DNA of 64,000 nt, taken from positions 1-64,000 of the forward strand of contig CATXXC010000008.1 in the NCBI GenBank assembly GCA_958403385.1. The letters are read 5' to 3'. The notes beneath the pieces were generated by a model. The model saw nothing but the letters and a program-made list of their open reading frames with translations, did no database searches and was not told where the DNA came from. Of the stretch, positions 25,814 to 33,841 are shown one piece after another; within the stretch, counting starts at the first letter, position 1; the number at the start of each line of letters is the position of its first letter. A program made the translations under genes and the position numbers. The DNA comes from an uncultured Collinsella sp. GTDB taxonomy: Bacteria > Actinomycetota > Coriobacteriia > Coriobacteriales > Coriobacteriaceae.

Positions 25814-25858
25814 AAAGCCGCAAGAAACCAGCCATGTGCTCGGTCTTGCGGCTTTTCT
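25814..25858. terminator. Intrinsic terminator after the winged-helix gene
   Basis: AAAGCCGCAAG at 25814-25824 pairs with CTTGCGGCTTT at 25845-25855, followed by TCTATTCT on the plus strand. It separates the first pump operon from the MgtA leader. Confidence 0.75.
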
Positions 25859-25899
25859 ATTCTGTAGACAGTCGCGGACGCGAAAGAGAGGTGAGGACC

Positions 25900-25977
25900 G
25901 TGAGCGGCAGTGACAGTACCAGTAACGCAGGACGAAGTTGCCGGCGCGGGTCCACTTTGATGGGGGCGCGCGGCTGA
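25900..25977 (+). CDS. Possible 25-residue leader peptide upstream of the MgtA-type pump
   Basis: A GTG at 25900 with the ribosome-site-like AGGTGAGG just upstream opens a 25-codon frame, ending R-R-G-S-T-L-M-G-A-R-G before TGA at 25975-25977. The last 17 codons lie inside the large stem-loop at 25925-25989, so translation would unfold it. This is the arrangement of attenuation leaders, and MgtA genes in enterobacteria are known to have such leader peptides. The peptide is serine- and glycine-rich and not proline-rich like enterobacterial MgtL. It could be a chance frame. Confidence 0.35.
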   Translation: MSGSDSTSNAGRSCRRGSTLMGARG

Positions 25978-25989
25978 TTCGCCCTGCGT
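25925..25989 (+). promoter_or_regulatory. Structured 5' leader of the MgtA-type pump gene
   Basis: ACGCAGGACGAA (25925-25936) pairs with TTCGCCCTGCGT (25978-25989) with one mismatch. Inside it a second GC-rich stem (GCCGGCGCG with CGCGCGGC, one bulge) closes a loop of about 18 bases. The structure ends 26 bases before the pump start codon. It does not match the M-box consensus beyond a nearby GGTGAGG, so it is listed as an unassigned structured leader. Confidence 0.5.
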
Positions 25990-26015
25990 CCGATCGATAG
26001 AACGGAGCGAGGCAA

Positions 26016-28784
26016 TTGAAGAAGATGACTATGCGCCATACGCCGTCTGCGGTTCAGGCGCAAAACGAACTGATGAGGCATCGCGCGGAGGGTCGCATCC
26101 AGTATGCGGCGACCATTCCGCTGACGGAGGCCCTATCCTGGGTCGGCTCGAATCTCGGCGGCCTTAATCGCGACGAGGTCGCGCACAGCGAAGCCGACAA
26201 CGGGCGTAACGTGGTCACGCGTGGCAAGAAGAAGTCGATTGCCCGCAAGCTTGCGGACGCGTTCGTCAATCCCTTCACGGCGATTCTGTTTTTCCTGGCC
26301 ATCATTTCGGCAGCGACCGACATGGTGTTTCCAGCGTTGTCGATGATGGGCAGCACGCCCGAAGACTTTGACCCGCTGACGGTGATCATCATCACCACGA
26401 TGGTCGTGCTCTCGGGCACGCTGCGCTATATCCAGGAAGCGCGCAGCGGCAACGCGGCCGAAAAGCTGCTCGATATGATTACGACCACCGTGACAGTCAC
26501 CCGCGAGGATGCCCCTAGGACCGAGATTCCCATCGACGACGTGGTGGTTGGTGACATCGTGCACCTGTCCGCCGGTGACATGATTCCCGCCGATGTGAGA
26601 ATCATTGAGGCTAAGGACCTCTTTGTGAGCCAGGCAAGCCTGACGGGCGAGAGCGAGCCGGTCGAGAAGGTTCCCGCGACGTGCACCGAGTCCGATTCGG
26701 CAACGTCGTTCGAGAACATCGCCCTCATGGGCAGCAGTGTGATCTCGGGCAGCGCGACGGCGCTCGCCTTTAGCGTGGGCGAGCAGACCTTGTTTGGCTC
26801 TATGGCATCGAGCCTGTCCGAGGATGCCGTAGAGACGAGCTTTTCCAAAGGCGTCAATAGCGTCTCGTGGGTGCTCATCCGCTTTATGATGGTGATGGTT
26901 CCGTTTGTCTTTATGATTAACGGCGTCACCAAGGGCGATTGGCTTAATGCTGGCCTGTTTGCCATCAGCATCGCCGTGGGCCTGACACCCGAGATGCTGC
27001 CCATGATCGTTACCACGTGCCTTGCCAAGGGCGCCGTGGCTATGAGCAAAAAGCAGACCATCGTTAAGAACCTCAACTCGATTCAAAACTTTGGCGCGAT
27101 GGACGTGCTGTGCACGGACAAGACTGGCACGCTGACGCAGGACCAGGTGGTGCTGGAGTATCACTGGAACATCGATGGCCAGGAGGATTCGCGCGTTCTG
27201 CGCCATGCCTACCTCAACAGCTATTTCCAGACGGGCTACAAGAATCTGATGGATCTGGCGATCATCAAATGCACCGAGGAAGAGGAGCAAAACGACCCGA
27301 GTCTCACCGACCTTTCCGAGGCCTATGTGAAGGTCGACGAGGTGCCGTTTGACTTTACGCGCCGTCGCCTTACCACCGTGGTGCGCGATCGAAGCGGCAA
27401 AACCCAGATGGTCACCAAGGGTGCAGTCGAGGAGATGCTGTCGGTGTGCTCGCATGCCGAGATTGACGGCGGCGTTCACGTGCTGGACGACGAGGTGCGC
27501 GAGCGCATTTTGGCAACGGTCGCCGACCTTAACGACGACGGCTTCCGCGTGTTGGCAATCGCTCAAAAGTCCAACCCGTCGCCTGTCGGTGCCTTTAGCG
27601 CCGATGATGAGCGCGACATGGTGCTGATCGGCTACCTGGCGTTTTTGGATCCGCCCAAAGAGTCCACGGCCGATGCTATCGAGGCGCTGCGCAACCACGG
27701 TGTAGCCACCAAGATCTTGACCGGCGACAATGAGAAGGTCACGCGCACCATCTGCAAGCAGGTGGGACTCGAGGTCAACAACATGCTGCTCGGCAGCGAT
27801 ATCGCCGCAATGGACGACGCCGAGCTCGCTCGTCGCGCCGAGGACGTGCAGGTCTTTGCCAAGCTTACGCCCGATCAAAAAGCGCGCGTCGTGTCCGTGC
27901 TGCGTGCAAACGGTCATGTGGTGGGCTACATGGGCGACGGCATCAACGACGCCTCGGCCATGAAGTCGTCCGACATCGGCATCTCGGTCGATACTGCGGT
28001 CGACGTGGCCAAGGAGTCGGCCGATATCATCTTGCTCGAGAAGGATTTGATGGTGCTCGAGGAGGGCATCATCGAGGGGCGCAAGACCTACGCCAACATG
28101 ATCAAGTACATCAAGATGACCGCAAGCTCCAACTTCGGCAATATGTTCAGCGTGCTTGCCGCATCCGCCCTGCTGCCGTTTTTGCCGATGATGAGCATCC
28201 AGCTGATCCTGCTCAACCTGATCTATGACTGCAGCTGCCTGGCGATTCCCTGGGACAACGTGGACGAGGAGTTCCTGCGCGTGCCGCGTACCTGGGACGC
28301 TTCGAGTGTTGGCAGGTTCATGATCTGGATCGGGCCCACCAGCTCCATCTTCGACTTTATGACCTATATCTTTATGTACTTCGTTTTCTGCCCCCTGTTC
28401 GTGAGCCATGGCGTGCTGTTCAACGACCTGGCGAGCGTCTACTCGGGCGCCGCGCTGGAGCAGATGCAGCTGGCCTACATCGCGCTGTTCCAGGCTGGAT
28501 GGTTCGTCGAGTCTATGTGGAGCCAGACGCTGGTCATCCACATGATCCGTACGCCTAAGTTGCCGTTTATCCAGAGCCGTGCCTCGGCTCCGGTGATGCT
28601 GCTCACGATGACGGGCATCGCGCTGCTCACGCTGATCCCGTTTAGCCCGCTTGGCCCCACGCTGGGTCTGGGCGCCCTGCCTGTCGAGTACTTCTTGTTC
28701 CTGATTCCGTGCATCTTGCTGTACATGGCGCTGGCGACAAGCCTTAAGAAGGCCTACGTCAAGCGCTACGGCGAGCTGCTGTAG
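26016..28784 (+). CDS. mgtA: MgtA-type magnesium-translocating P-type ATPase
   Basis: The 922-residue pump is full length for the MgtA/MgtB family. The N-terminal cytoplasmic part is followed by F-V-N-P-F-T-A-I-L-F-F-L in the first membrane helix, A-S-L-T-G-E-S in the actuator domain, the ion-path motif G-L-T-P-E-M-L-P, and the phosphorylation site C-T-D-K-T-G-T-L-T. The hinge motif G-D-G-I-N-D-A-S and M1-M10 helices are present. It imports Mg2+ at low external concentration. The annotated start is TTG after GGAGCGAGG; an in-frame ATG three codons later is possible. It is preceded by a structured leader and followed 30 bases later by a small membrane peptide gene. Confidence 0.9.
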   Translation: MKKMTMRHTPSAVQAQNELMRHRAEGRIQYAATIPLTEALSWVGSNLGGLNRDEVAHSEADNGRNVVTRGKKKSIARKLADAFVNPFTAILFFLAIISAATDMVFPALSMMGSTPEDFDPLTVIIITTMVVLSGTLRYIQEARSGNAAEKLLDMITTTVTVTREDAPRTEIPIDDVVVGDIVHLSAGDMIPADVRIIEAKDLFVSQASLTGESEPVEKVPATCTESDSATSFENIALMGSSVISGSATALAFSVGEQTLFGSMASSLSEDAVETSFSKGVNSVSWVLIRFMMVMVPFVFMINGVTKGDWLNAGLFAISIAVGLTPEMLPMIVTTCLAKGAVAMSKKQTIVKNLNSIQNFGAMDVLCTDKTGTLTQDQVVLEYHWNIDGQEDSRVLRHAYLNSYFQTGYKNLMDLAIIKCTEEEEQNDPSLTDLSEAYVKVDEVPFDFTRRRLTTVVRDRSGKTQMVTKGAVEEMLSVCSHAEIDGGVHVLDDEVRERILATVADLNDDGFRVLAIAQKSNPSPVGAFSADDERDMVLIGYLAFLDPPKESTADAIEALRNHGVATKILTGDNEKVTRTICKQVGLEVNNMLLGSDIAAMDDAELARRAEDVQVFAKLTPDQKARVVSVLRANGHVVGYMGDGINDASAMKSSDIGISVDTAVDVAKESADIILLEKDLMVLEEGIIEGRKTYANMIKYIKMTASSNFGNMFSVLAASALLPFLPMMSIQLILLNLIYDCSCLAIPWDNVDEEFLRVPRTWDASSVGRFMIWIGPTSSIFDFMTYIFMYFVFCPLFVSHGVLFNDLASVYSGAALEQMQLAYIALFQAGWFVESMWSQTLVIHMIRTPKLPFIQSRASAPVMLLTMTGIALLTLIPFSPLGPTLGLGALPVEYFLFLIPCILLYMALATSLKKAYVKRYGELL

Positions 28785-28814
28785 TGGGGGATTGATGCAG
28801 AAAGGAGCGTTTGC

Positions 28815-28970
28815 ATGAACTGGACGCAGATTTGGATGGACTTGTTTGGCACCACGGAGTGGCTCGGCCTTAACATGGGCTTTTGGGTGGCCAACGGCGT
28901 GGTGTTGGTGGTTGTCGTGATTATGAACGTTGTCTTTTGGAGCATGAAACCGCTGCCGAGGGATGAATAA
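28815..28970 (+). CDS. 51-residue membrane peptide in the mgtA operon
   Basis: AAAGGAG seven bases before the ATG at 28815 opens a 51-codon gene. The product is tryptophan-rich at its start (M-N-W-T-Q-I-W-M), has one transmembrane helix (WVANGVVLVVVVIMNVVFW), and ends with a short charged tail P-R-D-E. Nothing about it matches a family I can name. It lies directly downstream of the pump with its own terminator right after it, so it is almost certainly in the same transcript. Small membrane peptides such as MgtR and MgtS act on Mg2+ pumps in enterobacteria; this one could do the same, but the sequence is unrelated. Confidence 0.72.
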   Translation: MNWTQIWMDLFGTTEWLGLNMGFWVANGVVLVVVVIMNVVFWSMKPLPRDE

Positions 28971-28973
28971 CAA

Positions 28974-29011
28974 GCGAGGGGGCCGCCTGCCGGGCGACCC
29001 CCTCGCTGTTT
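28974..29011 (+). terminator. Intrinsic terminator of the mgtA operon
   Basis: GCGAGGGGG (28974-28982) pairs with CCCCCTCGC (28998-29006), followed by TGTTTAT. Confidence 0.8.
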
Positions 29012-29027
29012 ATAAGCACCAGTAAAT

Positions 29028-29209
29028 CGAAGGTGAATGGTTTCCCGAGAAGTGAACGACCTAATTTGGACCCCTGAAGCACCCACATTTTTCGACGCTA
29101 AAACCGCAGGATTTGAGTGATAAAACCGCAGGAATTGGCCTTCCAAAAGTGTCGATGCATCGAGGGTCCGATTTCACTCGTTCACTTCGCGGAAAACCAT
29201 TCACCTTCG
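29028..29209. mobile_element. 182-bp MITE-like element, copy 1
   Basis: The two ends are inverted repeats of 32 bases with 30 matches; each begins CGAAGGTGAATGGTTT and runs to AGTGAACGA. The interior carries two tandem copies of AAAACCGCAGGA(T/A)TT (about 29100-29136), a TGGACCCCTG box near the left end and a TGTCGATG box near the right end. There is no open frame of note. A second copy of nearly the same length lies at 44802-44982. No target-site duplication is obvious, so it may be a palindromic repeat or a structured RNA gene instead of a transposon relic. Confidence 0.75.
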
Positions 29210-29296
29210 TTGCATGAGGCGCCGGATGGAAGGGTGATTATCGTCAAGCTGCTGCCTCTGCCTTGTGAATCATCTGGAGCACAAGGCATAATGCAT

Positions 29297-29323
29297 GTAA
29301 CAAGGGGGCGGTTCCTTTGTCAC
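29297..29323. repeat. AAGGG-core hairpin upstream of dus
   Basis: GTAACAAGGGG pairs imperfectly with CCTTTGTCAC around CGGTT, 26 bases before the dihydrouridine synthase start. It belongs to the family seen at 22696, 55689 and 60524. Confidence 0.5.
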
Positions 29324-29348
29324 ATCCGTTGATATGAGAGAAGAGTAG

Positions 29349-30302
29349 ATGATTCTTTCGCTTGCCCCTATGGAGGGGATTACCGGGCATGTGTTCCGTC
29401 GCGTGCATGCGGAGTGCTTCGGCGCACTCGATTGCTATTACACGCCGTTTTTGCCGCCGCCGCGGGTGGGCAACCGCTTTGGCGGCAAGGCGTTTAAGGA
29501 GATCGATCCTGCCAATAACCAGGGGCTTAACGTAGTGCCTCAGCTGATGTCCAAGAACGCGGACGAGTTTGTGTGGGCGGCACAGGTGCTCGCCGACATG
29601 GGCTATCGCGAGGTCAATCTCAACTTGGGTTGCCCCTCGGGGACGGTTGTCGCCAAGGGCAAGGGCTCGGGTTTCTTGCGTAATCTCGACGAACTTGAGG
29701 TGTTCTTGAGCGACGTGTGCGAACGCTCGCCGTTGCCGGTATCGGTCAAGACCAGGCTGGGGCTGGAGAGTGACGACGAATACGAGCGCGTGCTCGATCT
29801 GTATTGCCGCATACCGTTGGCAGAGCTGATCGTGCACCCGCGCGTACAAAAGGACCGCTATACGGGCACGCCGCGCAAGGAGTTTTATGGCGAGACGCTG
29901 GAGCGCGCGCCGTTTCCGGTCGCCTATAACGGTGACATTTTTGATCTTGAGGATATGGACGCGCTGGTTGAGGCCTATCCCGGTACACGCCATGTGATGC
30001 TGGGGCGTGGCTTGCTTGCGAACCCCGCGTTGGCTCGCATGGTCAAGGGCGGCCCTGCTGCAACGGCTGCTGAGCTGCAGCGCTTCCACGACACGCTGTT
30101 TGCGGCATATGCAGAAGAGATTGGCGGTAATGCGGTCTTTCGCATGAAGGAGTGGTGGTTCTACGCCAAATGCGCCTTCGCCGACCCCGCTACCGTCCAC
30201 AAGCTCGTGCGCAAGACTAAAAAGGTCGACGAATACCGCGCCGCCGTCGATCGCGTCTTTCGCGAGCAGCCACTTGCGCCCATAGCCCGCTTCCACAGCT
30301 AG
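29349..30302 (+). CDS. dus: tRNA-dihydrouridine synthase family protein
   Basis: The 317-residue flavoenzyme reduces uridine to dihydrouridine in tRNA. A-P-M-E-G-I-T-G at the N terminus is the FMN-binding entry motif. The catalytic cysteine is C95 in N-L-N-L-G-C-P-S-G-T. V-K-T-R-L-G, I-V-H-P-R-V and MLGRGLLANPAL are further family landmarks. The target position cannot be told from the sequence. The ATG follows AGAAGAG. The gene stands alone between an AAGGG hairpin and a CTAGTC palindrome. Confidence 0.9.
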   Translation: MILSLAPMEGITGHVFRRVHAECFGALDCYYTPFLPPPRVGNRFGGKAFKEIDPANNQGLNVVPQLMSKNADEFVWAAQVLADMGYREVNLNLGCPSGTVVAKGKGSGFLRNLDELEVFLSDVCERSPLPVSVKTRLGLESDDEYERVLDLYCRIPLAELIVHPRVQKDRYTGTPRKEFYGETLERAPFPVAYNGDIFDLEDMDALVEAYPGTRHVMLGRGLLANPALARMVKGGPAATAAELQRFHDTLFAAYAEEIGGNAVFRMKEWWFYAKCAFADPATVHKLVRKTKKVDEYRAAVDRVFREQPLAPIARFHS

Positions 30303-30355
30303 CTAGTCATTGGGGACGTTCTTTAACGACTAGTCATTTAAGAACGTCCCCAATG
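30303..30355. repeat. CTAGTC palindromic repeat, copy A
   Basis: CATTGGGGACGTTCTT at 30308-30323 is an exact reverse complement of 30340-30355, with a spacer that includes ACGACTAGTCA. The left end directly abuts the dus stop codon. Two longer relatives lie at 40370 and 54757. Confidence 0.8.
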
Positions 30356-30366
30356 GCTGTGTTGCA

Positions 30367-30612
30367 CTAGAGCAAGTTCTCTTGCGCCCACGCGATGATG
30401 TCGCTCGATTCGTAGAGTGGTTTGCCGTCGATGAACAGACAGGGAACCTGGCGTTTTCCGCCGACGGCGATGAGCGTCTGCTCGGCTTCGGTATCGGTCG
30501 AGATATTGCGCTCGGGAATGGTCACGCCGTTATCGGCCAAAAAGCGCTTGACCTTTAAGCAATACGGGCAGCCAGTCATAACGTAGAGCGCGAGCTCATG
30601 ATCAGTAGCCAT
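30367..30612 (-). CDS. Glutaredoxin-like protein
   Basis: The 81-residue protein is a glutaredoxin with the dithiol site C15-P-Y-C18, the cis-proline motif Q-V-P-C-L-F-I-D and the glutathione-binding end Y-E-S-S-D-I-I-A-W. It would reduce protein or glutathione-type mixed disulfides; in actinobacteria the partner may be another low-molecular-weight thiol. I use the ATG at 30612, which has GGAG six bases upstream. It lies just downstream of the XRE regulator gene on the same strand, with about 50 bases between them. Confidence 0.87.
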   Translation of the reverse strand: MATDHELALYVMTGCPYCLKVKRFLADNGVTIPERNISTDTEAEQTLIAVGGKRQVPCLFIDGKPLYESSDIIAWAQENLL

Positions 30613-30663
30613 GGGTCTCCAATCGGTTGAGGTTTTGATTGAAATACCCAAAGCTGCCGCGGT

Positions 30664-31491
30664 CTATGCGTGCGCCAACGACGACTCGATCGCCTGGACC
30701 AGAAACGCCGTGGCTCCGGTGCCGCAGGGCTTGTCGTAGTAGTCAACAAAGCGCTGGTCGGCAAGATAGCCGCCGCCGAGGCCCAGGTACGCTTCGTTCT
30801 GGGGTTCGCGTCCCCAGTTGAGACCAATCCAACGGCGATGCATCGCGACAAGCTTGCGAGCCTCGCTTCCATCCGCATCGCCGTCGCCCATGGCAATCGA
30901 GAGCTGGCCCAGAATAGCGCGTTCAAGTTCCTTCATGTCGTTCCATGCCTCGGGGTCCATGTCCAGCAGCGCTTCGTTTGCTGCATCGATAGCCTCATCG
31001 CCATAGCGCGCACGCGCCTCGGCGCCGTAGCGCTCTTCGTTTTCCTGCACGGAGCGCCAGCGCTCCAATTGCGGCAGGACGGCGCCCATGAGCGAGACGG
31101 CTTCGTCGAGCGACATGCCGGTGTTTTGTGCTAGCCGTGGGGCGCAATCCTCGATCATCGCCTCCATGGTGGTGTCGTAGGTGTACTCGCCGTGGTCGTA
31201 GCACCACTTGCAGTAATGGTCGGTCGTGGCGCCCGTGGCGTCGGTGCCGCAGTCGTCGGGCGTGAGTATCATGCCGCAGCTCTGGCAATAGTGCTCGGGC
31301 ATTTCGAGCAGGTGAAACAGGGGCTCGCCGGTTACGGCGGCAATGAGCTTCATCATGTCGATGCCCGGTGTGACCTCGCCGCGTTCCCAACGGCTGACGG
31401 CTTGGCGTGTGATGAAGAGCTTGTCGGCGAGCTGCTCTTGGGTAAGGTGATGGGCGCGACGGATGGCAATGAGCTTTTCTGCAAAGGCCAT
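30664..31491 (-). CDS. XRE regulator with zinc ribbon and TipAS-like ligand domain
   Basis: The 275-residue protein has three parts. An XRE helix-turn-helix spans 5-60 (L-T-Q-E-Q-L-A-D-K-L-F-I-T-R-Q-A-V-S-R-W-E). A zinc ribbon uses C69, C72, C94 and C97. The C-terminal part from about 130 has the TipAS pattern (A-R-A-R-Y-G-D...A-W-N-D-M...L-V-A-M-H-R-R-W-I). TipAS domains bind thiopeptide-type antibiotics in TipA-like regulators. Here the DNA-binding part is XRE and not MerR, so this is a different arrangement. It may sense a peptide antibiotic or another hydrophobic ligand. It probably controls the glutaredoxin gene downstream. Confidence 0.82.
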   Translation of the reverse strand: MAFAEKLIAIRRAHHLTQEQLADKLFITRQAVSRWERGEVTPGIDMMKLIAAVTGEPLFHLLEMPEHYCQSCGMILTPDDCGTDATGATTDHYCKWCYDHGEYTYDTTMEAMIEDCAPRLAQNTGMSLDEAVSLMGAVLPQLERWRSVQENEERYGAEARARYGDEAIDAANEALLDMDPEAWNDMKELERAILGQLSIAMGDGDADGSEARKLVAMHRRWIGLNWGREPQNEAYLGLGGGYLADQRFVDYYDKPCGTGATAFLVQAIESSLAHA

Positions 31492-31632
31492 AGCGGCTCC
31501 TTTCTGCTGGTTGATGGCTTAAGCATACGCGGCGGCAGGCACCCTTTCAAGCAACCGTTGGTTGCACGACGGGAGACCGCGGCTAAGAATTGCGCGCAAC
31601 GCCCCATACCTCCATGCCGTACAATGACCGGC

Positions 31633-32370
31633 ATGGAACCTATTGCACACATACATACCGACCTGCCGCAGAAGTTCGGCATTCCGCGCAACAGCTTTTT
31701 GGCGCCCCATCTGCAGGGACGCATCATTTTTGAGCCGGAATTTGCCTCCAGTGCGGCGGTTGAGGGTCTGGACTCCTTCTCTCACCTGTGGCTGCTGTGG
31801 CGCTTCGAAAACGGAACGCCCGGCGGCACGGCTAAGGACATAGCTACCGATGCCAAGACGCAGGACAGGTCCGGCACCAACGCAAAATGGTCGAAGACCG
31901 TGCGCCCGCCGCGTCTGGGCGGAGCCGAGCGCGTGGGCGTCTTTGCCACACGCAGTCCGTTTCGCCCTAATCCCATCGGTCTTACCTGCGTCAAGCTTGA
32001 TCGTGTCGAGTTCACCGACGATGGCCCGATCATCCATGTGCTGGGGGCCGATCTGCGCGACGGCACGCCCATCTACGATATAAAGCCCTATATTCCGTTT
32101 GCCGACTGTCACCCGGATGCGACCGGCGGCTGGATTGAGGATGCTCCGTGGGAAGAGCTCGACGTCGAGTTTCCGCAGACGCTGCAGGATATGGTCCCGC
32201 CCGCAAAGCTCCCCGGCTTGGTCGAGGTCCTTTGCCAAGATCCGCGCCGCGCGGGCAGCAAGCACGAGCCAAACCGCGTTTACCACTTAGCTTATGCTGG
32301 GCTCGACATATCTTTTACGGTCGATAAAACCCAGCTAACCGTAGTCGCCGTCAACGACGCGCAAGACTAA
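31633..32370 (+). CDS. trmO: tRNA (N6-threonylcarbamoyladenosine-N6)-methyltransferase family protein
   Basis: The 245-residue protein belongs to the TrmO/YaeB family, which uses S-adenosylmethionine to methylate t6A37 in tRNA. Landmarks are P-R-N-S-F-L-A-P, E-G-L-D-S-F-S-H-L-W-L-L-W-R-F, V-F-A-T-R-S-P-F-R-P-N-P-I-G and Y-D-I-K-P-Y-I-P-F. The S-P-F-R-P-N-P-I-G segment is diagnostic. I start it at the ATG at 31633; no strong ribosome site precedes either this or the ATG at 31624. It is divergent from the XRE regulator. Confidence 0.87.
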   Translation: MEPIAHIHTDLPQKFGIPRNSFLAPHLQGRIIFEPEFASSAAVEGLDSFSHLWLLWRFENGTPGGTAKDIATDAKTQDRSGTNAKWSKTVRPPRLGGAERVGVFATRSPFRPNPIGLTCVKLDRVEFTDDGPIIHVLGADLRDGTPIYDIKPYIPFADCHPDATGGWIEDAPWEELDVEFPQTLQDMVPPAKLPGLVEVLCQDPRRAGSKHEPNRVYHLAYAGLDISFTVDKTQLTVVAVNDAQD

Positions 32371-32482
32371 CCAGCCATTCGTCTGAACCCGTCAAATTAA
32401 GCGCCAAACCCCATGTCAAAATCGCCCATGCTGGTGGACAATAACGCCTACCAAAATAGTCCGCTTTGCATGGGAGCTCAGC

Positions 32483-33697
32483 ATGAAATACGACTTTAGC
32501 TCGCTTATCGACCGCCACGGCATGGACTCCATCGCCGTTGACTCCTGGGGCGAGATCCCCGGTATGGCTCCGAACGCACCCGACGAGGGCTTCGACCGCA
32601 TTCCCATGTGGGTGGCCGACATGAATTTTGCTACGGTGCCCACGGTTCAGGAGTACATCATCAAGCGCGCCCAGCACCCCATGTTTGGCTACTTCAATCC
32701 GCGCCCCGAGTACTTCGACCGCATCATCGAATGGCAGAGCCGCCGCAATGGCGTCGAGGGCCTGGCGCCTGAGCATATCGGCTACGAAAACGGCGTGCTG
32801 GGCGGTGTCGTGTCGACGCTGCGCGCGTATGTCCAGCCGGGCGATGCGGTGCTGGTCCATAGCCCCACCTACATCGGCTTTACCAAGTCCATCGAGGCCG
32901 CGGGCTATCGTATTGTCCACAGCCCGCTTAAGCTCGACGACCAGGGCGTGTGGCGCATGGACTTTGAGGACATGGAGCACAAGCTCGCCCAAAATCACAT
33001 TCATGCCGCGGTGTTCTGCTCGCCGCACAATCCCTGCGGCCGCGTATGGGAGCGCGACGAGATCGAGCGCGCCATGGACATTTATCGCCAGCACGATTGC
33101 GTGGTGATCTCGGACGAGATTTGGTCCGATATCATCCTGCCGGGGCACAAGCATATCCCGACGCAGTCGGTGAGCGAGGATGCCCGCATGCGCACGGTTG
33201 CCCTCTACGCGCCCAGCAAGACGTTCAACCTGGCGGGTCTGGTCGGCAGCTATCACATCATCTATAACGAGACGCTGCGCGACCGCGTGTGCGCCGTGTC
33301 CAACAAGACCCACTACAACGAGATGAACGTCCTCTCCATGCATGCGCTTATCGGTGCCTACCAGCCGCAGGGCTACGAGTGGGTGGACGAGCTCAACCAG
33401 GTGCTTGCCGACAATATCGAGTACTTCTGCGATTACGTGGACGAGCATTTTGAGGGTGTGTCCTATTCACGTCCGCAGGGCACGTACATGGTGTTTCTGG
33501 ACTGCACCGAGTGGTGCCGCGAGCATGGCCGCGATATTCAGTGGCTGCTCGACGAGGGGGCGCGCGTGGGCGTGGGGTATCAGGACGGCCGTCCGTTCCA
33601 CGGACCCTGCCACATTCGCGTGAATCTGGCGCTGCCGCCTTCGCGCGTAAGGGAAGCGTGCGACCGCCTGGACCGCTACGTTTTTAATACGCGGTAA
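32483..33697 (+). CDS. MalY/PatB-type pyridoxal-phosphate aminotransferase or C-S lyase
   Basis: The 404-residue enzyme has the fold type I PLP layout with the lysine K246 in Y-A-P-S-K-T-F-N-L-A-G-L. The N terminus reads W-G-E-I-P-G-M and then P-M-W-V-A-D-M-N-F, typical of the MalY/PatB subfamily. N-P-C-G-R-V-W and ISDEIWSDIILPG follow. These enzymes cleave cystathionine or cysteine conjugates and some regulate other proteins. The product may be homocysteine, pyruvate and ammonia. GGGAGC precedes the ATG. It has its own hairpin terminator and appears monocistronic. Confidence 0.9.
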   Translation: MKYDFSSLIDRHGMDSIAVDSWGEIPGMAPNAPDEGFDRIPMWVADMNFATVPTVQEYIIKRAQHPMFGYFNPRPEYFDRIIEWQSRRNGVEGLAPEHIGYENGVLGGVVSTLRAYVQPGDAVLVHSPTYIGFTKSIEAAGYRIVHSPLKLDDQGVWRMDFEDMEHKLAQNHIHAAVFCSPHNPCGRVWERDEIERAMDIYRQHDCVVISDEIWSDIILPGHKHIPTQSVSEDARMRTVALYAPSKTFNLAGLVGSYHIIYNETLRDRVCAVSNKTHYNEMNVLSMHALIGAYQPQGYEWVDELNQVLADNIEYFCDYVDEHFEGVSYSRPQGTYMVFLDCTEWCREHGRDIQWLLDEGARVGVGYQDGRPFHGPCHIRVNLALPPSRVREACDRLDRYVFNTR

Positions 33698-33708
33698 GTG
33701 TGCGCTGA

Positions 33709-33748
33709 ATGCGGGGCCTTCTGCCAAGTCGGCTGGAAGGCCCCGCAT
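33709..33748. terminator. Hairpin after the MalY-type gene
   Basis: ATGCGGGGCCTTC at 33709-33721 is the exact reverse complement of 33736-33748. A 13-base stem with no T-tract after it, so a factor-assisted or weak terminator. Confidence 0.6.
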
Positions 33749-33841
33749 GGTAAAACGTCTGTAACCATTGGACGCTCGAGTGGTTTCGTTTGGTATTATC
33801 TTTAGCCATTTCAGTCTGTAAACAGGATCTTCTGGAGCTCG

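Noticed and set aside
25860..25990. M-box magnesium riboswitch before mgtA
   Set aside because: Only GGTGAGG matches; the conserved later segments of the M-box are not present. It is kept as an unassigned structured leader.
26133..28973. A 946-codon minus-strand frame opposite mgtA
   Set aside because: It is the antisense of a clear P-type ATPase with all motifs on the plus strand, and its composition (many His, Gln, Arg) is typical of antisense GC-rich frames.
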